A stretch of 37,430 nucleotides of DNA from an uncultured Coriobacteriaceae bacterium (GTDB taxonomy: Bacteria > Actinomycetota > Coriobacteriia > Coriobacteriales > Coriobacteriaceae): positions 1-37,430 of the forward strand of contig CALUOB010000007.1 in NCBI GenBank assembly GCA_944322175.1, read 5' to 3'. The notes under the pieces were generated by a model. That model was given only the letters and a program-made list of their open reading frames with translations. It did no database searches and was not told the origin of the DNA. Both the position numbers and the translations under genes were made by a program. Of this stretch, positions 9,770-17,644 are shown piece by piece (the first letter of the stretch is position 1; each line of letters starts with the position of its first letter).

Positions 9770-10557
9770 GCTACGTCCTTTCCCTCGCACCGTGCGAGCC
9801 GTGTACAAGCGTATTGTGGCATACCGCACCGCGCACAGCGCCACCCAACCAGGCGAACGGCTCCCCGCCGCTTGAGAACGGAAACGCCGCTGCGCAAGCG
9901 TCCTGCCAAGAGAGACAGCCTGAGGCACGCGTCTTGCTCGCCCAGCGACTCTTTGAGGCGGTCGGCGCGCACCCACTTCCAAAACGTGGAGCGGCACACG
10001 CCGCATGCTCGCGCTGCGCGCGCCGAGCTGACCTCGCCCCGCTCGAACTGCGCGCGCTCGTCCGGGTAGCACGGTGGGCGGGGCTTTGCCGGCCTGCCGA
10101 AGCGAGCGCCGCGCGCCTTGGCAGCGGCTATACCTTCCGCCTGCCGCCGCCGTATGCCCTCGCGCTCAACCTGTGCCACGTAGCTGAGCAGCTGCAAAAC
10201 GATGTCGGATATGAGCGCGCCTGTGACCCCGGGCGCCGCCCCGCGCGTAGGCCGCGTGTCGAGCAAGGGCATATCGAGAACCGTGATGTCGGCGCCGATA
10301 TCGTGCGTGAGATGGCGCCACTGGTCGAGAATATCGGCGTAGCTTCTCCCCAGACGATCGATGCTCGCTACCACGAGGAGATCTCCGCGCGTGAGGTTGC
10401 CCACCATGCGCTGCCACTCCGGACGCTCAAACGTGGCGCCCGTAAAGTGATCGACATAGATATTCTCTTCGGCAACAGGAAACGCCCGCAACGCGTCCAG
10501 CTGCCGGTTTACGTTTTGGTCGCGCGTGGATACGCGCGCATAGCCAAACGTCGTCAC
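9691..10557 (-). CDS. Serine recombinase (resolvase/invertase family), intact catalytic set
   Basis: This 288-residue protein is a paralogue of the recombinase at 3449-4156, about two thirds identical by eye over the first 195 residues. Catalytic Arg8, Ser10, Arg45, Asp67, Arg68 and Arg71 (gamma-delta numbering) are all present, then comes the helix-turn-helix CGVCRSTFWKWVRADR. It catalyses site-specific DNA inversion or resolution through a phosphoserine intermediate. The GTG at 10557 is preferred over GTG at 10566 because AGAGGTGG then lies 5 bases upstream and the residue numbering matches the family. The Arg-rich tail (about 90 residues) runs through the epimerase promoter region and overlaps its first 79 bases, so it may be dispensable. 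No cognate invertible segment was identified. Confidence 0.87.
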   Translation of the reverse strand: MTTFGYARVSTRDQNVNRQLDALRAFPVAEENIYVDHFTGATFERPEWQRMVGNLTRGDLLVVASIDRLGRSYADILDQWRHLTHDIGADITVLDMPLLDTRPTRGAAPGVTGALISDIVLQLLSYVAQVEREGIRRRQAEGIAAAKARGARFGRPAKPRPPCYPDERAQFERGEVSSARAARACGVCRSTFWKWVRADRLKESLGEQDACLRLSLLAGRLRSGVSVLKRRGAVRLVGWRCARCGMPQYACTRLARCEGKDVAWQTRRLPRSLAERFRRRLTHRARSS

Positions 10558-10597
10558 CGTTTCCACCTCTTTGCGCCTGCCCGTCGTGGCATAAATA

Positions 10598-10611
10598 CGA
10601 ACATTTGTACG
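10598..10611. promoter_or_regulatory. Palindrome-like site upstream of the second recombinase
   Basis: CGAACATTTGTACG shares ATACGAACAT and TGT with the SOS-like box at 3402-3415 but departs from the LexA consensus at three or more positions. It lies about 40 bases upstream of the recombinase start, in the divergent region shared with the AMMECR1 gene. It could be a diverged LexA operator, or a site bound by the recombinase itself. Confidence 0.25.
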
Positions 10612-10755
10612 ATAGAACGCGGCGCGGACACCTACACAAAAAAGAGAGACCTTCCAACCGGTACGACGCGCTACTCAGGCTGAAGGCGGGAATAGTTAGG
10701 TAAAGCACTGCCGCGCTCGGGCCCACGGGCGCGGAGGCTCCGAAAGGAGATCGTC

Positions 10756-12228
10756 ATGCCGGTACTTGCAGCGTTTGCCGTCCCGCATCCACCCCTCATC
10801 GTTCCCGCCGTCGGACACGGCAGGGAGCGCGAGATCGACGCCACGATAGAAGCCTACCGGGAGGTCGGCCGTCGCATCGTCGAACTCGACCCCGATACCA
10901 TCGTTGTATCGAGCCCGCACACGGCCTACTACCTCGATTACCTGCACATTGCCCCGGGACGCGAGGCAACCGGATCGTTCGCCTCGTTTGGAGCGCCCGG
11001 CGAGGGCAGCACGGTGCGCTACGACACCGAGCTTGCCTCGGAGCTCGCCCAGAGCGCCGAGGCGGAGGGCATTCCCGCAGGAACGTCGGGGCAGCGCGAG
11101 CCCAACCTCGACTGGGGCGTCCTCGTCCCCCTGCACTTTGTGCTGCGCGCGCACGATGAGCTCGAACCGCAAGGCAACAACGGTCGACATGCGCTGCCGC
11201 AGCTGCCCCACCGCATCGTTCGCCTCGGCATCGCAGGACTTTCCCCAGACGTCAACTACCGTTTCGGCACCCTGGTCCGCAAAGTTTCCGAGCAACTCGG
11301 ACGTCGCATCGTCTACGTCGCATCGGGAGATCTCTCTCACAAGCTCTCGGAAAGCGGTCCCTACGGCTATGCCCCAGAGGGGCCCGAATTCGACGAGCTT
11401 GCGTGCCGCGCTTTCAGAACCGGCAACTTCCTCGAGCTTCTCCGCGCCGACCCCGGGCTTTGCGAACGCGCGGCGGAATGCGGCCTGAGGTCGTTTCAGA
11501 TCATGGCGGGCGCGCTGGACCGCACGCCGGTAAAGCCGGAGCTTCTGAGCTACGAAGGGCCTTTCGGCGTCGGCTACGGCGTTGCAGCCTTCACGCCAAC
11601 AGGGCCAGCGGGCTCAGACAACAGCCGCGCCTTCGGCGAGCAGTACGTCGCCTGGCATAAGGCAGATCAGGAGCGTCGCCGCAGCGCCGAAAGCCCCTGG
11701 GTACGGCTTGCGCGCTTCTCGCTCGAACGCTACGTGCGCGACCGCAAGCAAACCGACCCCACAGGCGACCTCCCGAGCGACCTTGCCGCCACGCTGCCGA
11801 CAGAGCTCTTCTCCACGCGCGCTGGAGCGTTCGTGTCGCTCAAAATCAACGGACAGCTGCGCGGGTGCATCGGCACCATCGCGCCCGTGCGCGCCTCTCT
11901 CGCGGCAGAGATCTGCGCCAACGCCGTGAGCGCCGGCTGCCACGACCCGCGCTTTCCCGCCGTTTCCGCAGACGAGCTCGACGAGCTCGTGTACGACGTG
12001 GACGTTCTCTCCCAACCGGAGCGCGTACAAGGCCCGGAGAACCTCGACGCGAAGCGCTACGGAGTCATCGTGAGCACCGCAGACGGACGCCGCGGCCTTC
12101 TGCTCCCCGACCTCGACGGCATTGACACGGTAGAGGAGCAGCTCGGCATCGCCGCGCGCAAGGGAGGCATCGATCTCGAAGAAGACGAGGTCACCCTGGA
12201 GCGCTTTACCGTTACGAGGCACCTCTGA
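10756..12228 (+). CDS. AmmeMemoRadiSam system fusion: LigB-like dioxygenase fold + AMMECR1
   Basis: The 490-residue protein fuses an N-terminal class III extradiol dioxygenase (LigB/Memo superfamily) domain (about 1-275, starting LAAFAVPHPPLIVPAVG and with VASGDLSHKLSESGPYG) to a C-terminal AMMECR1 domain (about 300-490) with the hallmark LRGCIGT. In the AmmeMemoRadiSam system AMMECR1, a Memo-like protein and a radical SAM enzyme occur together; the reaction is not established. ATG follows AAAGGAG at 6 bases. The stop TGA shares its last base with the ATG of the radical SAM gene, so the two are translationally coupled. Histidines of the N-terminal domain suggest a metal site, but ring-cleavage activity is not implied. 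Confidence 0.9.
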   Translation: MPVLAAFAVPHPPLIVPAVGHGREREIDATIEAYREVGRRIVELDPDTIVVSSPHTAYYLDYLHIAPGREATGSFASFGAPGEGSTVRYDTELASELAQSAEAEGIPAGTSGQREPNLDWGVLVPLHFVLRAHDELEPQGNNGRHALPQLPHRIVRLGIAGLSPDVNYRFGTLVRKVSEQLGRRIVYVASGDLSHKLSESGPYGYAPEGPEFDELACRAFRTGNFLELLRADPGLCERAAECGLRSFQIMAGALDRTPVKPELLSYEGPFGVGYGVAAFTPTGPAGSDNSRAFGEQYVAWHKADQERRRSAESPWVRLARFSLERYVRDRKQTDPTGDLPSDLAATLPTELFSTRAGAFVSLKINGQLRGCIGTIAPVRASLAAEICANAVSAGCHDPRFPAVSADELDELVYDVDVLSQPERVQGPENLDAKRYGVIVSTADGRRGLLLPDLDGIDTVEEQLGIAARKGGIDLEEDEVTLERFTVTRHL

Positions 12229-13214
12229 TGAGCGCGGCCGCGCTCAACGCGCAGGCCACGTGCTCCACGTGCCCACGCCGCTGCCGCATAGAGCCCGGCG
12301 GACACGGGGCGTGCCGCGCTCGCCGAAACGAAGAAGGCGCTGTCGTTGCCGAGAACTATGCGCGCGTTACGTCGCTCGCGCTCGACCCTGTGGAGAAGAA
12401 GCCGCTCGCCCGCTTTCTGCCCGGCAGGTTCGTTCTCTCTGTGGGAAGCTACGGCTGCAACCTGCGCTGCCCCTTCTGCCAGAACCACGAGATCGCGCAA
12501 GCCCGCGCCAACGACGTTCCCTGGCGCGCCATTGCCCCCGACGAGCTCGTCCGCACTGCTCAAGACCTCCGCGCCCACAACCCCGACGTAGCAGGCATTG
12601 CCTTTACCTATAACGAGCCGCTCGTGGGCTGGGAGTACGTGCGCGACTGCGCTCAGCTCGCCCACGAAACGGGGCTCGTCACCGTGCTCGTGTCGAACGG
12701 TCTGGCAGACGAAGCCGTGATACAGGAGCTCGCCCCTCACATCGACGCGGCAAACATCGATCTCAAATCATTCTCCGCCGCCTTTTACGCCATGTGCCTC
12801 ACGGGCAACCTTTCGTCGCCCAAGGACGAAGACGCCCCGCAGACAGCCTTGGGGGCCCGCGCATTTGCGTGCGCCAAACGCACGATCGAGCTTCTCGCCG
12901 CCTGCCCCGGATGCCATCTCGAAGTGACCACCCTCGTCGTGCCGGGCCTCAACGACAGCGCCGCCGAGATCGACGCGGCAGCGCGCTGGCTTGCAAGCAT
13001 CCCCTACCGAGAAGATCCTCCCGCGCGCTGGGCAGAGCTCGCCGCCCCGGGGGCGGAGAAGCCACGAGGCGACGCTCAGCCCACCTACCACGTCACGCGC
13101 TTCTTCCCGCGTTGGCGCCTCACCGATCGCGGCGCCACGCCCGTCTCAACGGTCTACGAGCTCGCCGAGGTGGCACGGCAATACCTCGATCACGTGTACG
13201 TGGGCAACTGCTAA
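12228..13214 (+). CDS. AmmeMemoRadiSam system radical SAM enzyme
   Basis: The 328-residue protein is a radical SAM enzyme related to pyruvate formate-lyase activating enzyme. The [4Fe-4S] motif CNLRCPFC (Cys77, 81, 84) is followed by FTYNEPLVGWEYV and NIDLKSF, both typical of this group. An extra N-terminal cysteine set (CSTCPRRC...GACRAR, about 12-29) probably binds a second metal or cluster. It starts at the last base of the preceding stop codon, and its own TAA overlaps the stop of metH on the opposite strand. A partner protein in cis (the AMMECR1 fusion) is the likely co-worker; the substrate is unknown. Confidence 0.93.
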   Translation: MSAAALNAQATCSTCPRRCRIEPGGHGACRARRNEEGAVVAENYARVTSLALDPVEKKPLARFLPGRFVLSVGSYGCNLRCPFCQNHEIAQARANDVPWRAIAPDELVRTAQDLRAHNPDVAGIAFTYNEPLVGWEYVRDCAQLAHETGLVTVLVSNGLADEAVIQELAPHIDAANIDLKSFSAAFYAMCLTGNLSSPKDEDAPQTALGARAFACAKRTIELLAACPGCHLEVTTLVVPGLNDSAAEIDAAARWLASIPYREDPPARWAELAAPGAEKPRGDAQPTYHVTRFFPRWRLTDRGATPVSTVYELAEVARQYLDHVYVGNC

Positions 13215-15733
13215 GCGCGCTCGACGAGGAACCTCTCGGCGATGCGCGCGGCAGCGGCGGCATCCTTTGCGTAGGCGTCGGCGCCTATTTGGTCGGCGTA
13301 CTCCTGGGTGAGCACGGCACCTCCCACGAAGACCTTGGTTTCGGGCGCCTCGCGGCGCAACAGGTCGATCGTGTCGCGCATGGCGGGCACCGTCGTCGTC
13401 ATGAGCGCCGAGAGGCCCACCAGGCGAACGCCGTGCTCGCGCACACAGCGCAAGACCTCCTCGGGCGCCACGTCTCGACCCAGGTCGTAGATGCGGTACC
13501 CGTAGTTCTCGAGCAGCATCTTGACGATGTTCTTGCCGATGTCGTGGATGTCTCCCTTGACCGTCGCCAGGCACAGGGCGCCCTTTGCGGCACTTGCCCC
13601 ATCTACGCCGTCCGCCTGCGCGCGCAGGCGCTCTTTTACCAAGTCAAAGCCGACCTTCGCGGCCTCGGCAGACGCCATAAGCTGCGGCAAGAAGAACGTT
13701 CCCTCCTCAAAGCGATCGCCCACCTCGTCGAGGGCGGGAATCAGCATCCCGTTCATAACGTCGAGCGGGTCCTCGGCGTCATCGAGCGCCGCCTCCACCG
13801 CTGCGGGCACTTCTCCCCTGCGTCCCGAGATCACCAAAGCGCGAACGTCAAAGGGGTCGGCGGCGCCGCTGTGTCCCTTGGCACTCGCTGCGCCTCGAGC
13901 CTCTTTGCCGCCCGAACCATCGGTCGCGCGCGGCGCTTCGTACGGGTCTTGCCGCGACGCGTAGCGCTCGATAAACTGCCGCGACTCACCGTCCTGCGCG
14001 TTGAGAACGCGCCACGCGGCAACCGCATCGCGGTAACGAGGCGAGGCGGGGTTCAGGATGGGCATATCGAGACCTGCGCCGAAGGCGGCCGCCAAAAACG
14101 TCGCGTTGAGCACAGGGCGCTGCGGCAGCCCAAAGCTCACGTTTGAGACGCCGAGCACCGTGCGCACGCCGAGCCGCTCCTTGACCATCGAGACCGCGCG
14201 GAGAATCTCGACAACCTGCGCCTGATTGGTAGAAGCCGTCATCACCAGGCAGTCGATTACGACGTCCTCCCGGGGAACGCCCGCCGCCTCCGCGGCGCGC
14301 ACGATCTTCTCTGCCAAGGCAAAGCGCTCTTCGGCCGTGGCAGGTATCCCGCGCTCGTCGAGCGTGAGCCCCACCACGGCGCAGCCGTAGTGCCGCACCA
14401 GCGGGAGCACGGAGGCGAGGCTCTCGTCCTTCGCGTTGACCGAGTTGACCATGGGCTTTCCGGCATAAGCGCGCACGCCCGCCTCCACCGCCTCGAGATC
14501 GGAGGAGTCGATCACGAGCGGCAAAGGGCATGCCCCCTGAATGGTCTCGACGGCGCGGGCTATGAGCGCCGGCTCATCGATCTCGGGCAGGCCGAGGTTC
14601 ACGTCGAGAAGATCGGCGCCCTGCTCGGCCTGCTCGATAGCCTGGCCGAGCACGTAGTCCATATCGCCCGATCTCAGCGCGTCTTTGAGGCGCGGCTTGC
14701 CCGTTGGGTTGATGCGCTCGCCGATCACGGCGACGTTGCGCGACCCCGCGGGCAGCACGACCACGTTCTGCGCGCTCGTCACGGCAAAGCACGGGGCAAC
14801 CGCGCGCGCCAGCGGCGTGCGACCGGCGATCTTGGCGCGAAGTGCGGCAATGTAGGACGGATCGGTGCCGCAGCAGCCTCCGACCACCGCAACGCCGTGC
14901 TCGACCATCCTCTCCACGGCGTCGGCGTACGGGTCGGCAGCGATGTCGTACACGGTAACGCCGCCCTCGTCGCGCGGCAGTCCGGCATTTGCCTGCACCA
15001 TAACGGGAACGGGAGAAACCTCGAGCATGCGCTCGGCAAAGGGCGCCACCTCCGCAGGCCCCAGTGAGCAGTTGATGCCCACGACCTCGGCACCGAGCGC
15101 AGGCAGGGCAATGGCAGCCGCCTCGGGCGTGGTCCCCAGGAACGTCCGCCCGTCTTCGCCAAACGTCATCGTGACAAAGATCGGCAGACGCGTGCACTCC
15201 TTTGCCGCAAGCACCGCCGCCTTAGCCTCGAGCAGGTCGGCCATGGTCTCGATGAGGATAAGATCGGCGCCGTGGCGCTCCGCCGCTCGAACCTCCTCGG
15301 CAAACAAATCGTACGCCTCGTCAAACGAGAGCGTGCCGAGCGGACGCAGCAGCGCCCCCAAGGGCCCGATGTCTGCCGCTACCCAGCGGGGACCCGCCGC
15401 CCGCGCGCACGCTATGGCGGCCTCGAACACCGCGTCGACCGGCGCGGCAGCGCCGAGCTTGCGCGCGTTGGCACCGAACGTGTTTGCCGTAACGACCTCC
15501 GACCCCGCCTCTACGTAGGCCCGATGTATCGCCGTAACCGACTGGGGATCCGAGAGGCACAAGAGCTCGGGCAGCTCCCCGGCAGCCAGTCCGGCGCGTT
15601 GAAGCATGGTTCCCATCGCTCCGTCAAAAAGCAGGTGCCGCTCACCTGCGATAACAGCAATAAGGTCGGGGTCGGCGACGTTCAAGTCGCCGGGCACCTC
15701 GCGATACGGCAGGCGGTTCTCGTCAAAGCGCAT
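13211..15733 (-). CDS. metH: Cobalamin-dependent methionine synthase, lacking the activation domain
   Basis: The 840-residue enzyme transfers the methyl group of 5-methyltetrahydrofolate via cobalamin to homocysteine. Domains in order are: homocysteine methyltransferase (about 10-300; Zn cysteines in GINCSLGP and GGCCGTDP), pterin-binding (about 330-590; VIGERINPTGKPRL), four-helix cap (about 650-720) and B12-binding domain with the cobalt-ligand motif DIHDIG. It stops there: the roughly 330-residue SAM-binding reactivation domain of classical MetH is absent and is supplied by the upstream gene. ATG at 15733 follows AGAGAGG at 8 bases; an in-frame GTG at 15760 overlapping the previous stop (GTGA) is an alternative. 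A low-complexity Gly/Ala linker joins pterin and cap domains. Last gene of the metF operon. Confidence 0.95.
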   Translation of the reverse strand: MRFDENRLPYREVPGDLNVADPDLIAVIAGERHLLFDGAMGTMLQRAGLAAGELPELLCLSDPQSVTAIHRAYVEAGSEVVTANTFGANARKLGAAAPVDAVFEAAIACARAAGPRWVAADIGPLGALLRPLGTLSFDEAYDLFAEEVRAAERHGADLILIETMADLLEAKAAVLAAKECTRLPIFVTMTFGEDGRTFLGTTPEAAAIALPALGAEVVGINCSLGPAEVAPFAERMLEVSPVPVMVQANAGLPRDEGGVTVYDIAADPYADAVERMVEHGVAVVGGCCGTDPSYIAALRAKIAGRTPLARAVAPCFAVTSAQNVVVLPAGSRNVAVIGERINPTGKPRLKDALRSGDMDYVLGQAIEQAEQGADLLDVNLGLPEIDEPALIARAVETIQGACPLPLVIDSSDLEAVEAGVRAYAGKPMVNSVNAKDESLASVLPLVRHYGCAVVGLTLDERGIPATAEERFALAEKIVRAAEAAGVPREDVVIDCLVMTASTNQAQVVEILRAVSMVKERLGVRTVLGVSNVSFGLPQRPVLNATFLAAAFGAGLDMPILNPASPRYRDAVAAWRVLNAQDGESRQFIERYASRQDPYEAPRATDGSGGKEARGAASAKGHSGAADPFDVRALVISGRRGEVPAAVEAALDDAEDPLDVMNGMLIPALDEVGDRFEEGTFFLPQLMASAEAAKVGFDLVKERLRAQADGVDGASAAKGALCLATVKGDIHDIGKNIVKMLLENYGYRIYDLGRDVAPEEVLRCVREHGVRLVGLSALMTTTVPAMRDTIDLLRREAPETKVFVGGAVLTQEYADQIGADAYAKDAAAAARIAERFLVERA

Positions 15734-15756
15734 ACGTCGAGCCTCTCTTCTTGACT

Positions 15757-16518
15757 TCACAGGGCGCCCTCGCCCGCGCCGCGGCACGTCACGCCGCGGG
15801 CGCGCAAAGAGCACGCTTCGCGCAAACGGCATAGCGAGCAGGGGTGCGGCGCATCCGCGCTCGCCGGCGCGGTGTCGAATAAGCCCACAAACGCCGTCAC
15901 GCTCTTGCTCGGGACGAGCATGTTAGACGACGTGCAGGTAATGCCCAGGCCACGCGCAGCGTCGAGCGCCGCAAGCAGATCGGGCTGCACGTTGAGCGGC
16001 AAGTCGCCGTACCCCGGGCTAAAGCGCCAGTTTATCGCATATCCCGCGCGCTCCGCCCGAGCCCGGACTTCGGCCTCGAGCGCCGCTGTGCCCGCCTCCA
16101 CATAGGCGGAGCACGCCGCGTCAAACAACGTCGCCCCGAGCGGATCCGTTGCGGCAAGAGCGCGCAGGCGCCGCTCGCTCTCGGCCCCGAGCGTGCATGC
16201 GAGAACCGCGCAGAACCGCGCATCTTTAAGATGGAGAAACGCCGACTTCCCGCGCAGGCGCACCGTCGTCCCCGCCAGGTCTATCGCAGGGGCAACGTCT
16301 GGCGCCCCGGGCACGGGCACCACGCTGAAGCACCGGGCAGTGCCCCGTGGAGCCAAGGCGTCTTCGCATGTCTGAGCGATGCGCCCGATCCGCTCGGCAA
16401 GCTCGCCGGTGATCTCTTGCCCGGCGTAGCCCAGGTACCGAAGCATCTCGGCGCGATCTATGCGCGCCGAGAGCGTATGCGGAGGTAACGCGATATCCAC
16501 ATGTCGGCAGCTATCCAT
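15757..16518 (-). CDS. Methionine synthase activation-domain-like protein with Cys-rich tail
   Basis: The 253-residue protein resembles the C-terminal reactivation domain of MetH, which binds S-adenosylmethionine and re-methylates oxidised cobalamin. The RFSPGYGDLPLNVQ stretch and the following TSSNMLVPSKSVTAFVG match the SAM-binding core. The C-terminus has CSLCRLREACSLRARGVTC, a four-cysteine cluster like that of stand-alone activators in Clostridia and Thermotoga, suggesting an Fe-S or zinc site for electron delivery. ATG at 16518 is chosen because it lies 10 bases after the metF stop; ATG at 16578 would overlap metF by 50 bases. It lies between metF and metH in one operon, which fits a reactivator acting in trans. 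Confidence 0.87.
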   Translation of the reverse strand: MDSCRHVDIALPPHTLSARIDRAEMLRYLGYAGQEITGELAERIGRIAQTCEDALAPRGTARCFSVVPVPGAPDVAPAIDLAGTTVRLRGKSAFLHLKDARFCAVLACTLGAESERRLRALAATDPLGATLFDAACSAYVEAGTAALEAEVRARAERAGYAINWRFSPGYGDLPLNVQPDLLAALDAARGLGITCTSSNMLVPSKSVTAFVGLFDTAPASADAPHPCSLCRLREACSLRARGVTCRGAGEGAL

Positions 16519-16528
16519 CGCCCGTCTC

Positions 16529-17401
16529 TTATCCACGACCCTCCCTTGGCACCGCGCCGGCGCAAACGCGCGCAACATCGGGCCGGTTCATCGTGTACAC
16601 ATGGATGCCCTCGACACCGTGAGAGACGAGGTCTTCGATCTGGCGGCAAGCGTAGTCCATGCCCGCCTGACGCAGCGCCGAGGGGTCGTCCTCGTAGCGA
16701 GCGAGAAGCTTGATGACCGGCGAGGGCAACGACGCCCCGCACATGAACACCATGCGCTCGAGCTGCTGCTTGCTCATGAAGGGCATGATGCCGTACGTCA
16801 CCGGCACGGTCACGCCCGCACGGGCGGCACGATCGCGGAAGCGGTAGAGCTCCTCGTTGCTGAAGCAAAGCTGCGTGACCAAAAACGACGCGCCGGCGTC
16901 CTGCTTCTCCTTCAGGCGCTCCACATCGAGATCGAGATCGTCACAGGCTATGTGACCCTCGGGGTACGCCGCCGCCCCCACGCAGAACCCCGCCTCTACC
17001 AAATCGGGGATAAGGTCTTTGGCGTAGCGGTAGTCGCGAACCTGCTGGCCGGGCACCGGGTCGCCGCGCAGCGCGAGCACGTTTTGCACGCCCGCCGCCT
17101 TGAACTCGTCGATCTTCTCGGCAAGCTCGGAACGGCTGAGCCCCATGCACGTCAGATGGGCAACCGAGCTCACCCCAAGCTCCTCCGAGATCATCGACGC
17201 GATGGCAGAGGTCGCCTCGGCGTTTCCCGACCCGCTTGCCGAGTACGTTACGCTTACGAAGTCGGGCGCCAAGGGCGCGAACTCCGCCGCCACCTCGCGC
17301 GCGCGGTCGAGCGTAAGCTCTCCTTTGGGCGGAAACATCTCAAACGAGAGGGCGCATTTCTTCTCCTCGCACCTCAGGCGAAAAACCTCGTCAACGCGCA
17401 T
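16529..17401 (-). CDS. metF: 5,10-methylenetetrahydrofolate reductase
   Basis: The 290-residue flavoprotein makes 5-methyltetrahydrofolate, the methyl donor for the methionine synthase encoded downstream. It shows the family pattern: FEMFPPKGE near the N-terminus, VSVTYSASGSG, HLTCMG, VLALRGDPV and FLVTQLCF. Length is normal for a bacterial MetF. ATG at 17401 follows GGAGG at 4 bases. It is the first gene of a three-gene operon (metF, activation protein, metH) with 10- and 23-base spacers, so methyl donor, transferase and reactivator are made together. Confidence 0.94.
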   Translation of the reverse strand: MRVDEVFRLRCEEKKCALSFEMFPPKGELTLDRAREVAAEFAPLAPDFVSVTYSASGSGNAEATSAIASMISEELGVSSVAHLTCMGLSRSELAEKIDEFKAAGVQNVLALRGDPVPGQQVRDYRYAKDLIPDLVEAGFCVGAAAYPEGHIACDDLDLDVERLKEKQDAGASFLVTQLCFSNEELYRFRDRAARAGVTVPVTYGIMPFMSKQQLERMVFMCGASLPSPVIKLLARYEDDPSALRQAGMDYACRQIEDLVSHGVEGIHVYTMNRPDVARVCAGAVPREGRG

Positions 17402-17443
17402 GGGGCCTCCTCTGTGCCGGGTCGCGAAACCTCTTTGCACGGT

Positions 17444-17449
17444 ATTATC
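17444..17449 (-). promoter_or_regulatory. Putative -10 box of the metF operon
   Basis: GATAAT on the minus strand lies about 43 bases before the metF ATG; no convincing -35 box is seen at the right distance. No SAM or cobalamin riboswitch fits into the short leader. Confidence 0.3.
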
Positions 17450-17560
17450 GCCCAGTAGCATCGGCCTTTTGCGGGCACGCGCCAAGCGACAAAAACCGAA
17501 ACACGATCGCAACGCCCCGGGCCGCCCGGGCGCGCTCGGCTCCCTGCGCGACGGAGCTGC

Positions 17561-17566
17561 TAAAAT
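17561..17566 (+). promoter_or_regulatory. Putative extended -10 promoter of the UPF0210 gene
   Basis: TGCTAAAAT ends about 78 bases before the ATG; TAAAAT matches five of six -10 positions and is preceded by TG at the extended position. No good -35 box is seen. Confidence 0.4.
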
Positions 17567-17644
17567 GAGCTGAACAAAGCGCGCGGCACATGCAGGAAAG
17601 CGCCGCCGGCAACCGTCCGCCTACCAACTGAACAGGAGCATCGC

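Noticed and set aside
8882-10072. N-terminally extended epimerase (396 codons)
   Set aside because: The extra 101 residues overlap the recombinase gene in another frame and are not epimerase-like; ATG 9769 has a good ribosome site.
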